Notes: generated from the letters alone by a model not told the origin. A stretch of DNA of 64,000 bases from Streptomyces sp. MMG1533 (GCF_001279775.1 NZ_LGDG01000227.1:13317-77316); one strand, 5' to 3'; shown: positions 17,824 through 27,009, numbered from the stretch's first letter. Translations and numbers: made by a program.

Positions 17824-19494
17824 TCAGAGGACGCCGGCGAACCGGAGGAAGTCCGAGATCGTGCGCACCGGTCGACCGCTCGGGAGCAGGACACCCCGCG
17901 CGGGGCTCCAGCTCGTCTGGTTGACGTACGAACCAGGGTCGTTGCGGATCTGGCCGATGAGTGTCTCGGCGACGATGCGGCTGCCGACCTCTCCGAGCCG
18001 ACGACCGAGCTCCCGCACCTCGGCCTCCTTCAGCACGTAGAACCACAGCGGGGTCCTGTCGAACAGGCCGCCCGTCTCAAGGACGTTCCTGACCACGTCG
18101 CTGCTGCCCTGCTCCAGCTCCGCGCGGCTGAGAGGGACGACTCCGAGTTCCCTGGCCACCGCCTGGCCGGTGGGGGCAGCCAGTCGGTAGCCGCGCAGGA
18201 GGTTGCGGCGGGCGAGGTGCTTGAGCAGGTCCTTGATCCGCTCCGGCAGGCCCGGGTCGTTGCCCTCGTTGATCATCTCGCCGAGCGGTGGCGCGAGCCT
18301 GGTGTCGATGAGCCGCGCGAAGCGGTTGGCGAACTGGCTGTTCTTGTCGACCATCCGGTCCCACTCCACCGGCCAGTTCGACGGGAGCGTGGGCAGCGAG
18401 CCGACGAACCCGCCCCTGCCGGTGAACTGGAAGAGCTGGTCCAGGGTGGCGATGGGGGCGATCTTGTCGCCGGGGCGGCCGAAGTTGCGGTTCCAGTCGT
18501 AGGCGCCGCGCACCATCGTGTGGCCGAAGCGGAAGGCCGCCACCGAGAACTCGACGGGCATGTAGGTGCCGCGACGGTCCAGGGCGAGCAGGTTCCCCTC
18601 CGCGGTGTCCACACGGTCGACGACGTCGGGGCGGGCCACCGTGCGCAGATAGTCGTGCACGCACAGCCACTGGTAGGTCCACCGGGTGAGGTTCCTGGCC
18701 CGCAGGAACACCTCGGCGTCCGACTCCCACTCGGGTTCGTTGTCGCGCACCCAGTCGACCGCCGCGTTGTGGAACCGCAGGAACGCCACGTGCAGTTGGG
18801 CCACCACGAGGTTCTCGTCGTTGCGGGTGTCACCGACGAGCGGGGTGCGGTCGGCCTTGCGCGGCAGATCCCGTTGCGTGTCGTCCACCGGGGGGATCAG
18901 CACGCCCGCGGCGGCGGGGACCGGCGAGAGCAGGCCCAGCCGGAACTTGATCCCGTCGTAGGGAACGGCGTCCTTGTTCGCCACCGGTGCCGCGAACGGC
19001 CCGTCGCCATAGACCGAGTCGAGGTTCAGCGCCGGGATCCGCAGATTCTCCAGCTTGTGGATCACCTCGTCCGGCGCGATGGGCGGCAGGTTCTCATCGG
19101 TGATGCTGATCGCTTTGTCGTTGTCGGTCGCGGCCGTCAGGTCGTGGTCGACGAACTGGCCCCAGTACGTGTAGATCGGCGGAATCGGCGAGTTGAGCTG
19201 CGGGTCCCGCAGCTCCTCCTGGGTCTCCACCATCACCGTGCCGAGTTCGAGCAGGGCTATGACGACCTTTTCGACGTCGTCCTGAGGCAGGTGGTGTGCC
19301 GGGAACTCGTCAGCGAGGCCGGGGAACAAGTAGTCGAAGGAAGTGGTACCCATGTGTGCCGCGGTGCCGGCGGACTCCTGAACCACCGCGCTCCGCGGGC
19401 TCATCTGCTCGTCCTGGCCCGCACTGTCGAGAATCGCGTGACCGCCGTGCGCGAGGTTCGTGATCACCCGCGGGAACTGTCCCTGCTCAGCCAT
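17824..19494 (-). CDS. Animal-type haem peroxidase (copy A)
   Basis: A 556-aa member of the peroxidase-cyclooxygenase superfamily. The distal site reads YTYWGQFVDHDLT with Gln113 and His117 conserved. The catalytic Arg is probably Arg224 (GDTRNDENLVVAQLH), and the proximal His is His325 in FRFGHTMVRGAYDWN. The FRxGHT form is that of true peroxidases (myeloperoxidase or peroxidasin type) rather than cyclooxygenases. No signal peptide is visible, so it would act in the cytoplasm or be exported unconventionally. The upstream gene of the pair with protease-hydrolase A, it is divergent from the LuxR-LAL gene across 555 bp. It likely oxidises halides, phenols or lipids, but the substrate is not deducible. 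Confidence 0.92.
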   Translation of the reverse strand: MAEQGQFPRVITNLAHGGHAILDSAGQDEQMSPRSAVVQESAGTAAHMGTTSFDYLFPGLADEFPAHHLPQDDVEKVVIALLELGTVMVETQEELRDPQLNSPIPPIYTYWGQFVDHDLTAATDNDKAISITDENLPPIAPDEVIHKLENLRIPALNLDSVYGDGPFAAPVANKDAVPYDGIKFRLGLLSPVPAAAGVLIPPVDDTQRDLPRKADRTPLVGDTRNDENLVVAQLHVAFLRFHNAAVDWVRDNEPEWESDAEVFLRARNLTRWTYQWLCVHDYLRTVARPDVVDRVDTAEGNLLALDRRGTYMPVEFSVAAFRFGHTMVRGAYDWNRNFGRPGDKIAPIATLDQLFQFTGRGGFVGSLPTLPSNWPVEWDRMVDKNSQFANRFARLIDTRLAPPLGEMINEGNDPGLPERIKDLLKHLARRNLLRGYRLAAPTGQAVARELGVVPLSRAELEQGSSDVVRNVLETGGLFDRTPLWFYVLKEAEVRELGRRLGEVGSRIVAETLIGQIRNDPGSYVNQTSWSPARGVLLPSGRPVRTISDFLRFAGVL

Positions 19495-20049
19495 CCGATG
19501 CCCCTTTCCGGTCTAGGAACAGGCGAGTCTTTCGGAACCGTCGCGCCACGGCTTCCGGGAACTCCCTGCCTCCGCCCGTACACGCGCTCCCGCGTTCTCC
19601 GGCAGCGCGTTCCACGGAACGCCTACGCCATCCGCCGTGCCGATGGCACGGATGCACATGGCAGGGCCTACGCGGCAGGGCTCACCGTCGCGACAGCACC
19701 GGACGGAGGCCGCCGTAGCCCCCGTTGCCCACAGACGCGGGGGCCCGGTCTCCGCGGCCCTGCGGGGCGTCGGTCGTGCGGAGCACCGTACGGCAGGTGC
19801 CGCTTGCGTCCTGCCGCCGTCGGGACCTCGGTGGTTGCCCCGGCCGCGCGGCTCCCCCTCCGGGGTGCCGCCCCCTCCCCTGCGCCACGTAAGGCCGCGC
19901 GACCGCCTCGAGGCCTCACGGCCCGGCCTGACGGCCCGTGCCCGGACCGCCGGCGAAACTCCCCGACCGCCCACGCCGATCCCCCTCCCGGGGGCACCCT
20001 GGTGACATGAAGTGCGGCCGCGGGGGAGCGGCTGGCATACGGGGGCGTC
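19495..20049. promoter_or_regulatory. 555-bp divergent intergenic region, peroxidase A / LuxR-LAL
   Basis: No convincing coding frame is present here; the open frames that cross it are Arg/Pro-rich and lack a ribosome binding site. It must hold the promoters for the peroxidase (leftward) and the LAL regulator (rightward). I could not find a clear -35/-10 pair. The long leader is unusual for this gene-dense region and is a candidate target of the adjacent regulator. Confidence 0.4.
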
Positions 20050-22965
20050 ATGAACGAAACAACGATGACCGGCGTGCCGGCGGGCGGAGCGGTACGCGCC
20101 CCGGTCCGCGTACCGGGCGACTCTGTTGTGAACGGACCGGTGCTCGCCGCGGCCCACGGACCGTGCTGCGTGGTTCCCACCGCACCCGACGAGGCGACGT
20201 CCGTCCCTGACCCCGTCGCCCTCGTCGGCCGGCACGCCGAACGAGACCTGGTCGACGGCCTGGTGGACGGCGTGCCCCACCGGGGCGGCGCTCTGCTGCT
20301 GAGCGGTGAGCCGGGGATCGGCAAGAGCATGATGCTGCGCCACGCGGCCGCCCGCTGCCAGGGCGCCCAGGTGCTGTGGGCCTGCGGAGTGGAGTCGGAA
20401 GCCGTGCTGCCGTACGCGGTGCTGGCCGATGTGCTGCTTCCCCTCCGCCACCACTTCGGCGAGCTGCCGTCGGCCCAACGGAGAGCCGTGGAGGGCTGTC
20501 TGGCGCTCACGGATGTGGCCGAGCCGAACCCGTACGCGGTGTGCGCGGGCGCGCTCGGCGTGCTGGCCGCGGCCGGGGAGGCGTGGCCGCTGCTGGTCCT
20601 CGTCGACGACCTGCACTGGGCCGATCCCTCGTCGCGACAGATCCTGCAGTTCGTGGCCCGGCGGCTGGCCACGGAGCGCGTGGCCCTGGTCATGGCCACG
20701 CGCAGTGGGCAGGACGAGGACGGGATCCGGGAGAGCGTGCCGCACACCGTGCTGGGGCCGCTGACGGACGACGAGTGCTGGACACTGTTGCGGCGCCAGG
20801 CGCTCGACCGGACGGACCCGGCGGCAGACCGGATCGTACGGCTGGCGCACGGCAACCCCTTGGTCCTGGTGGAGTACGCGGCGGCGCTCGCCCGGACCCG
20901 TGCGGGCGGTGCCGAGCCGTGGGACGACTCGTGGGAGGAGCCCGGGCCGCTGGTGGAGCGCGCCTGGCGCGGACAGTTGCGCATGCTGCCGCCGCGCAGT
21001 CGCGAGGCACTGGTGTACGTCGCCGCCGGCCGGACCCCGCAATGGCCCCTGCTGCAAAAGGCGTTGGCGGTCGACGGGCTCACCACCGCCGATCTGGACG
21101 CGGCCGAGGCGGCCGGGCTGGTGCGGATGCGGAACGGCGCGTGCGAGCTGCGGCATCCCGTGCTGCGGCCGGTGGTCCTGGGACAGTGCGCCACGGTGCG
21201 ACGCCTGGAGGTCTACCGCCGGTTGGCGGCCCTGAGCACGGGCGAACTGCAGACCTGGTACCTGGCCGCCGCCGCCTCCGGTCCGGACGAGTCGGTCGCC
21301 GCCCGCCTGGTGTCCGACGCCCGGCAGGCGCGGCAGCGCGGCGCGTTGGCGACTGCCGCGCCCGCCTGGCACCGTGCCGCGGAGCTGTCGCCGGACCCCG
21401 CAGACGCGGCCCGCCGACTGTTCGAAGCTGCGCACGACGCCTTCTACGGCGGTACGACGCGCGACGCCGCCGAGTGGTGCGAACAGGCTCTGTCGCACAG
21501 CCCGGATCCGTTGCTCACCGCGGACATCGAGTTGCTGCGCGGCCAGGCCTGCACCTGGCTCGGGGATCCGGGCCGCGCGCACCAGCTGCTGGTCGGCGCA
21601 GCCCGGACGGTGGAGTCGGTGGACCGCTCACGTGCCTCTCAGCTGTACGGGGCCGCGGTGGTGCCCGCGACGATGGACGGGCAGATGCGCGCCGCGTGCG
21701 ACATCGCCGCCCGCTGCGACGAGCTGGCGGACGGCACGCGCGGCGGCCGGCGTCGGCATGCCGCCGTCATGCGCGCCCGGGCGCAGGCTCTGGGCGGCGA
21801 CGTGAGCGAAGGCCGTACGGCCCTGCTCGCGCTGCTGGAGGAGACGCGCGACCGACCCGGCCCCGAGGAACGTCAGGCGACGATGGAGATCGCCCAGGGC
21901 CTGTCCTGGACCGGCGACGGGGATCTCGCCCGCCGCGTACTGGACACGGTGATCGAGGGGATACGACGCGACAACCGCCCGGCTCTCCTTCCGTACGCGC
22001 TGCTGGCGCGGTGCGAGGTGGAGACGTGGTCGCGCTGGCCGATGGCCCGCGCGGACGCCGCCGAGGCACTGCGCTGGGCGAAGGAGTTCGGGCACCTGGC
22101 GATGACGGGGTACGCCCTGGTCCAGCTCGCGCGGCTGGACGCCCTGCGCGGCGACTTCACGGGCTGTCAGGAGCGCGTGGCACAGTACGAGCGCTGGTGC
22201 GGCAGCCGGATGCGCGGCCTGGCGCTGTTCGCACGCGGTGCACTCGGTACGTCCGCACTCGCCGCCGGTGATCCGGAAGCGGCTGGTGGGCACCTGGAGG
22301 CGGCGTTCGCCATGGCGGACCAGATGGGGCTGGTCAATCCCTCCCTCATGCCGTGGGTGGCCGACCTCGCCGAGGCCTGTCTGCGCACGGGGGCGAGGGA
22401 GAGGGCCGTCGCCGTCGCGGACTGGCTGCGGGAGCGCGCCACGACGACCGGTCTGGCATGGCCGGCGGCCGCGCACGCCCGCTGCCGGGTGATGCTCGCG
22501 CGGTCCGCCGAGGAGGCCGCCGACTGGCTGGCCGTCGCGGAACGCGTCCATGCAGACACGGAGATGGCCTTCGAGTGGGCTCGGACGAGGCTCGTCGCAG
22601 GAGAGGTGCTGCGCCGGTTCCGGCGGCCGTCCGCGGCACGGGAGCCGCTGCTGCTCGCACAGCGGACGTTCACCGCGCTGGGCGCCGTTCCGTGGGCGGT
22701 CCGGGCCGAGGCCGAGGTCGCGGCGACCGGGCACCGCACCGCCGTCCACGGGAACGAACCGCCGCCGGTGGCCCTGCTCACGCCGCAGGAGCTCCAGGTG
22801 GCGCGTGCCATAGGCGAGGGACTCAGCAACGTGGAGGCCGCCGCATCGCTGTTCCTGTCCCGCAAGACGATCGAGGCGCATCTCACCCGCGTCTACCGCA
22901 AGCTGGGCGTACGGTCACGCTCGGACCTGGCCCGCTGCCTGGCCCATGCCGGGGTCACGGGGTGA
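20050..22965 (+). CDS. LuxR-family LAL transcriptional regulator with AAA domain
   Basis: A 971-aa large ATP-binding LuxR regulator. Walker A is GEPGIGKS (about 86-93), Walker B is LLVLVDDLHWADPSS (about 180-192), and a TPR-like helical middle follows. The C-terminal GerE-type helix-turn-helix includes LTPQELQVARAIGEGLSNVE and SRKTIEAHLTRVYRKLGVR. LAL proteins usually act as inducer-dependent activators. Its position directly divergent from peroxidase A and at the edge of the CIS island makes it a candidate regulator of these genes; that is inference from position only. The ATG at 20050 follows GGGGGCGTC. Confidence 0.95.
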   Translation: MNETTMTGVPAGGAVRAPVRVPGDSVVNGPVLAAAHGPCCVVPTAPDEATSVPDPVALVGRHAERDLVDGLVDGVPHRGGALLLSGEPGIGKSMMLRHAAARCQGAQVLWACGVESEAVLPYAVLADVLLPLRHHFGELPSAQRRAVEGCLALTDVAEPNPYAVCAGALGVLAAAGEAWPLLVLVDDLHWADPSSRQILQFVARRLATERVALVMATRSGQDEDGIRESVPHTVLGPLTDDECWTLLRRQALDRTDPAADRIVRLAHGNPLVLVEYAAALARTRAGGAEPWDDSWEEPGPLVERAWRGQLRMLPPRSREALVYVAAGRTPQWPLLQKALAVDGLTTADLDAAEAAGLVRMRNGACELRHPVLRPVVLGQCATVRRLEVYRRLAALSTGELQTWYLAAAASGPDESVAARLVSDARQARQRGALATAAPAWHRAAELSPDPADAARRLFEAAHDAFYGGTTRDAAEWCEQALSHSPDPLLTADIELLRGQACTWLGDPGRAHQLLVGAARTVESVDRSRASQLYGAAVVPATMDGQMRAACDIAARCDELADGTRGGRRRHAAVMRARAQALGGDVSEGRTALLALLEETRDRPGPEERQATMEIAQGLSWTGDGDLARRVLDTVIEGIRRDNRPALLPYALLARCEVETWSRWPMARADAAEALRWAKEFGHLAMTGYALVQLARLDALRGDFTGCQERVAQYERWCGSRMRGLALFARGALGTSALAAGDPEAAGGHLEAAFAMADQMGLVNPSLMPWVADLAEACLRTGARERAVAVADWLRERATTTGLAWPAAAHARCRVMLARSAEEAADWLAVAERVHADTEMAFEWARTRLVAGEVLRRFRRPSAAREPLLLAQRTFTALGAVPWAVRAEAEVAATGHRTAVHGNEPPPVALLTPQELQVARAIGEGLSNVEAAASLFLSRKTIEAHLTRVYRKLGVRSRSDLARCLAHAGVTG

Positions 22966-23140
22966 CCGGGCCGGGCCGCGGTCAACTGTGGGTAAGGACC
23001 ACACCGGCTCTGGGCCACCTGCTTTTCGGCGGACCGGTGATGATCTCGACGGCGGCCTTCCTGCCGTCCGACTTCACCATCGCGGTGCATGCTGGAACTC
23101 GCGCCACCGGCGGCCATCCGGCAGGCGCATACTGGTGGCA

Positions 23141-23362
23141 ATGAGAAAGCCACCTGTGCCCAAGCGTCATCTGCCGACCAGCCCGTTCATGGCCCCGGCC
23201 GCGCCCCCTTCCAAGGAGTTCGCCGTAGGAAGCCGAGTCACACACGATGTGTACGGCCTCGGCCGGGTGACCGCCGTCGAGGAGGGGATCGCGGTTGTTG
23301 TCGATTTCGGTTCGCTGGAAGCGCGGATCATGAGTCCGTACACCAAGTTGTCCAACCTCTGA
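23141..23362 (+). CDS. Small conserved actinobacterial protein
   Basis: A 73-aa protein, MRKPPVPKRHLPTSPFM at the N-terminus and then VGSRVTHDVYGLGRVTAVEE. It is recognisable as a small Streptomyces conserved protein. The YGLGRVTAVEEGIAVVVDFG stretch looks like an SH3/KOW-type five-stranded barrel, which suggests nucleic-acid or protein binding, though the function is unknown. The upstream frame is open but Arg-rich and without family support, so the ATG at 23141 is preferred. It stands alone between the LAL regulator and a decayed region. Confidence 0.75.
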   Translation: MRKPPVPKRHLPTSPFMAPAAPPSKEFAVGSRVTHDVYGLGRVTAVEEGIAVVVDFGSLEARIMSPYTKLSNL

Positions 23363-23959
23363 GACCTTGCTGCGCCTGCACCTGCACCAGCACCAGTCCT
23401 GGAACAGGCTCGTCCGCCGCACCCCGGTCCACTTGGCATGCCCGCAATGAAAGTGAGACATCTCATCGACACGACCCCGCTGTTCTCCGACCCGGAGCCG
23501 ACCCGCCTCCACACCACTGCGGTATCGCCGCCTCCGAAAAGGAATCCCTTCCAGGCTCCTGACGTGGAGGAGGAAACCCCTCAAGCCCCCACCACCGCGA
23601 CCGGGTGACATCGACCTTCCAGCGCCCCGGGCGCCGGAAGGTCGGGGCTGCGAATCAGGAGCCCGCAAGAAAGGCCAAACGCACCTTTCACCCAATATTG
23701 TCTTGGTTCGTTCCGCCGAACACTCCGTTGGATGGTGCAGACGCAGCCGTACCGCGTCGGCTGCGCCGCCACTTCCTTGCGAGGGAGTTCGGCTGTCATC
23801 GGGCGGCTGCCGTCGAGCAGCCTGTCCAGCCATGCCTTCGCCTGCGAGGGACAGCACGGCCAGGACGTAGGCATGCAGTTCCACGTCCGACCCCAGCCGG
23901 GTCGGCAACTCGTGGACCTCTGCGGTGAGTGGGCACGTATCGTCGAGATCGGGGGCCGG

Positions 23960-24165
23960 GCGTGCGCCGCCAATTCGCATAGAGCATCACGAGGTTGGCG
24001 CCGCCTCGGCGCGAGTAGGCGCGAGGCTGACGACCTCCGGCGCGCCCATCGCCCCGGCGGCATCGTCCTGAACTCATGACTCCTGTGTCAGCACCTCGGG
24101 CCGATCCTCATCGGCCCGCAACCACCGGTAGAAGTCGACCACTTCGGCAGCACGCCCTCCACGAC
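23960..24165 (-). pseudogene. EACC1-like (effector-associated constant component) pseudogene
   Basis: On the reverse strand one frame gives AAEVVDFYRWLRADEDRPEV and then hits a TGA at 24074-24076. The same frame resumes as DDAAGAMGAPEVVSLAPTRA and then shifts by one base into NLVMLYANWRRTPGP. Concatenated, this matches my memory of the pattern of the small actinobacterial protein annotated as effector-associated constant component EACC1 (DLYRWLR at the start, GxMG-xxxV in the middle, LxYAxWRR at the end). One in-frame stop plus one frameshift make it a pseudogene. EACC1 genes are usually next to caspase-like or other effector genes; none is adjacent here. Confidence 0.5.
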
Positions 24166-24201
24166 CCCCGGATCTCCCACCGCACGCGTCACGCAGTCCC
24201 G

Positions 24202-24264
24202 GAAATCAATGCGCAGTGGGCTCGGATCGAGCCACTGCTCCCGGACCGGACGAAGCGGGGTGGG
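24202..24264 (+). mobile_element. IS5-family transposase N-terminal remnant
   Basis: The frame encodes EINAQWARIEPLLPDRTKRG, the characteristic N-terminus of IS5-type (DDE) transposases (W-x-x-I-x-P-L-L-P). It stops being transposase-like after about 20 residues. No catalytic region or terminal inverted repeat is visible, so this is a fossil fragment about 90 bp upstream of the first beta-propeller gene. Confidence 0.65.
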
Positions 24265-24337
24265 AGCCGTGCCCCAGGCGCCGGCCTCCTGTGCCCGAGG
24301 CACCCCTGTGACCGCTGGGATTGCGGGGGCGCAAGTA

Positions 24338-24359
24338 CGGTTTCATCCTGAAGACGTGG
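24338..24359 (+). repeat. Conserved 5' flank of the beta-propeller genes (copy 1)
   Basis: CGGTTTCATCCTGAAGACGT and the following GG immediately precede and include the GTG start of propeller A. The reverse complement of 27279-27300, in front of the collapsed propeller, is nearly the same (4 differences in 23 nt). The match covers the leader and start codon, so the two genes were duplicated together with their translation start region. It also supports GTG at 24356 as the real start. Confidence 0.7.
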
Positions 24360-26995
24360 CCATAACCGCCCCTCCCACAGCCCTCGGCCAGAGCCCGTCC
24401 TGCCTGGCCCTGGCCCCCGACGAGCGACACCTCTACGTCGGCGGATCGGAAGGTCTGGTCTCCGTCCTCGACACGAGAAGCCACCAGGTGGCGAGCACCT
24501 TCACCGCTCTTTCGACTCTCGACCTGGCCGCCTTTCACGGCGACGGCCGCCTGTATCTCGCCGGTGCCGACGATCAGGAGCAGCCCGTACTGGCCGAGGT
24601 GGACGTCGACAGCCGGACGGTGACGCGGGCCGTGGCGCTCGACGAGAGGCCCCTGGCGCTCGTCCTCGCCCTCGGCGGGCAGCGCATCTACCTCTCGCTC
24701 CTCGACGCGGGAGTGGTGACGGTGGTCGACACCGGTCTCGCGAAGGTGATCCGCACCGTCACCGTGGGCGGCATGCCCGCCGGACTCGCCGTCTCCCCCG
24801 ACGGGAAGTCCGTGTACGTCTCGGACATGGAGTCGGCGTTCCTCCAGGTGATCGACACCGCGACCGACACGTTGCGCGCCCCCATCCCTCTCGACTTCAC
24901 CGTCGAGAACGTGGTCGTCACACCGGACGGCAGGAGCATCTTCGCCGCCGGTTCCGGTGAGGGTGTCCTCGTCATCGACACCGTGTCCCGCGAGGTGACG
25001 GCCACGCTCCGAACACCGGGAAGCCCCGCCGACCTGACGATGTCCTCCGACGGGGCGCGGATCTACGTCGCGCACGGCGCACGCGCGTCGGTGGGCGTGA
25101 TCGACACGGCCCGCCGGGCGCTGATCCGCACCCTGGCCGTCGAAGGCTCGCCGTCCAAGCTCGCCGTCCTGCGCAACGGACACCGCGGCTACGCGACCGA
25201 CCCCGCCGGGTCGGCGGTGGTGCCGTTCCTCACCCGGACCGAGACCGTACCGGTCGGTGCGTCCCCCGAGGGGGTCGCGGTGACGCCGGACGGCGCGTTC
25301 GCGTACGTCGCCGAGTCCGAGGGGGACACGGTCTCCGTCATCGACACCAGGGACCGGCGCATCCCCACCAGCCGGGGCGCGGACCAGGTGGCGGTAGCGC
25401 CCGACGGACGGGTCGCATTCGTGAGCAACAGCGTGGCCGGCACGCTGTCGCGCGTCGACACGACGACGGACCAGGTGCTCGAAAACCTGTTCTTGCCGGA
25501 CGCCGAAGTGGGGTACCCGACCGTTTCCCCGGAGGGCCGTCTGTACGTCGTCGGGTCGGAGACCGTCACCGTGATCGACGCCACCACGTTCAAGGTCACG
25601 GGCAGCACGGGCCTCAGCGCGTTCGGCATCCGGGCTGCCCTCTCCCCCGACGGCACGCGTCTGTACGTCCTGACCGCCAGTCCGTCGGCGGTCGCGACCC
25701 TGAACGCTCATTCCCTCGAGGAGGTGCATCCTCCCGTTCCCGTGGGGGCGGACCCGGTCGGTCTGGCCGTCGCCGCCGACGGCCGTCGCGTGTTCGTAAC
25801 GGACCCCGGCAACGACACGGTGGCGGTGCTCGACACCTCGACCTTCGAGGTCGAGAGCGTGCTGCCGGTCGAGGGGACCCCCGGCGACGTCGTCGCCCCC
25901 GGGGACGGCCGGCTCGTCTATGTCACGCGCCGTGCCTCCGACGCCGTGACCGTCATCGACGCCAACGCGCTGACCACGGTGGGAGAGGCGTTCCGGGTCG
26001 GGCCGGTGCCCTTCGGTGCGGCCCTGGACGAGAAGGCGGAACGCCTGTACGTCGTCTGCCACGACTCGGGCGCCCTCGTAGCCCTCGACACCCGGACCGG
26101 TGCCGTCGTGGAGAGGTTCCCCGTGGGCGGGGACGCGACGGCGGTCGCCCTGTCCCCGGACGGCCGTTACGCCCATGTGCCCTCCCCGTCCCATCTCACC
26201 AATGTCGACGGCGGCCTGTCGGTGCTCGACACGCACACCACGAGAATCCCCCTGGGCACCCGGCCGACGGCGCTGGCCCTCTCCCCGGCGCGCGGGCGGC
26301 TCTACGTGGCGGAATCCGGAGCCGGCACGGTCTCGGCCGTCGACATCACCACCCGCACGCTCGTCGGCACCCCTCTCGCGATCGGCGACCGGCCGCGCGC
26401 CCTGGCGCTGACACCCGACGAGAGCCGGCTGTACGTCGCCGATGCCGCCTCCGCGACCGTACGCGCCGTCGACACGGCGGGCTTCACCCTCGCCGACGGT
26501 CCGCCCGTGCAGGTGAGCGGCACGCCGACCGCGCTGGCCGTGGCGCCCGACGGCACCCGCGTGTATGTGGCCGACTCCTCGGACGGCACCCTGTCGGTGA
26601 TCGACACCGCCACCTCGACGACGGTCGGTACACCGGCCGCACTGGCCACATCGGCCTCCGACGTGTGCGTGTCACCGGAGGGCGGGCGCCTGTACGTGGC
26701 GGACGCGGGAGCCGACGAGATCCTGGTCGTCGACGCGGCCACGGTGTCGGTGAGCGCCCGGATCGCGCTGCACGCCTCTCCCCGGCTGCTGGCTCTCACC
26801 CGGGACGGGAGCCGCCTCCTCGTCACCCTTCCCGGGGCGGGTGCCCTGGCGCAGGTCGACACCGCGCGTCTCGCCCTGCTCGGCGATCCGATCCCCGTCG
26901 GAAGCGTGCCGCACGGGGTGACCGTGTCTGCCGACGGCCACCGCGCCTTCGTCACCGCCGCGGCCTCCGACACCCTGGCGATGGTGGATCTCTGA
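24356..26995 (+). CDS. Giant YVTN-type beta-propeller protein A
   Basis: An 879-aa protein made almost wholly of about 20 YVTN/NHL-like blade repeats of roughly 43 residues, each of the type 'PDG-x-R-x-YVAD-x(5)-TVSVIDT-x-T'. Examples are AVSPDGKSVYVSDMES and LTPDESRLYVADAASATVRA. It ends in VDL. The number of blades fits two or three consecutive seven-bladed propellers. No signal peptide, lipobox, anchor or catalytic domain is visible. The GTG start is supported by the N-terminus MAITAPPTALGQSPS, which aligns with those of the two neighbouring propellers (MANASTAPIPLELRPS, MVNPSTAPIPLGVTP). It is probably a protein- or glycan-binding scaffold. It is convergent with propeller B. Confidence 0.88.
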   Translation: MAITAPPTALGQSPSCLALAPDERHLYVGGSEGLVSVLDTRSHQVASTFTALSTLDLAAFHGDGRLYLAGADDQEQPVLAEVDVDSRTVTRAVALDERPLALVLALGGQRIYLSLLDAGVVTVVDTGLAKVIRTVTVGGMPAGLAVSPDGKSVYVSDMESAFLQVIDTATDTLRAPIPLDFTVENVVVTPDGRSIFAAGSGEGVLVIDTVSREVTATLRTPGSPADLTMSSDGARIYVAHGARASVGVIDTARRALIRTLAVEGSPSKLAVLRNGHRGYATDPAGSAVVPFLTRTETVPVGASPEGVAVTPDGAFAYVAESEGDTVSVIDTRDRRIPTSRGADQVAVAPDGRVAFVSNSVAGTLSRVDTTTDQVLENLFLPDAEVGYPTVSPEGRLYVVGSETVTVIDATTFKVTGSTGLSAFGIRAALSPDGTRLYVLTASPSAVATLNAHSLEEVHPPVPVGADPVGLAVAADGRRVFVTDPGNDTVAVLDTSTFEVESVLPVEGTPGDVVAPGDGRLVYVTRRASDAVTVIDANALTTVGEAFRVGPVPFGAALDEKAERLYVVCHDSGALVALDTRTGAVVERFPVGGDATAVALSPDGRYAHVPSPSHLTNVDGGLSVLDTHTTRIPLGTRPTALALSPARGRLYVAESGAGTVSAVDITTRTLVGTPLAIGDRPRALALTPDESRLYVADAASATVRAVDTAGFTLADGPPVQVSGTPTALAVAPDGTRVYVADSSDGTLSVIDTATSTTVGTPAALATSASDVCVSPEGGRLYVADAGADEILVVDAATVSVSARIALHASPRLLALTRDGSRLLVTLPGAGALAQVDTARLALLGDPIPVGSVPHGVTVSADGHRAFVTAAASDTLAMVDL

Positions 26996-27009
26996 CCCGG
27001 AGATCCACC
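26983..27009 (+). terminator. Hairpin spanning the stop codon of propeller A
   Basis: GGTGGATCTC (26983-26992) pairs perfectly with GAGATCCACC (27000-27009), and the TGA stop lies at the base of the 7-nt loop. The left arm is the Val-Asp-Leu coding end of the gene; the right arm is the first of several degenerate copies of that end in inverted orientation. It can act as a terminator. Confidence 0.55.

Larger units (their letters stand above)
23363..24355. other. Decayed 1-kb region without an intact gene
   Basis: No open frame here has both a sensible start and a recognisable product. On the minus strand, protein-like stretches switch frame several times: CPLTAEVHELPTRLGSDVEL in one frame and WLDRLLDGSRPMTAELPRKE in another. 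This suggests one or more genes broken by indels. Two pieces can be named and are listed separately: an EACC1-like pseudogene and an IS5-family transposase remnant. Local GC is lower around 23,685-23,705 (CACCCAATATTG). Confidence 0.55.

Noticed and set aside
19637..20005. 122-aa plus-strand frame between peroxidase A and the LAL gene
   Set aside because: Arg/Pro-rich, no ribosome binding site, no recognisable domain; it looks like non-coding GC-rich sequence.
23690..23700. ACCCAATATTG shared with 47684-47694 upstream of the metacaspase
   Set aside because: An 11-nt match alone, one copy lying in a decayed region with no downstream gene, is too little to claim a common operator.
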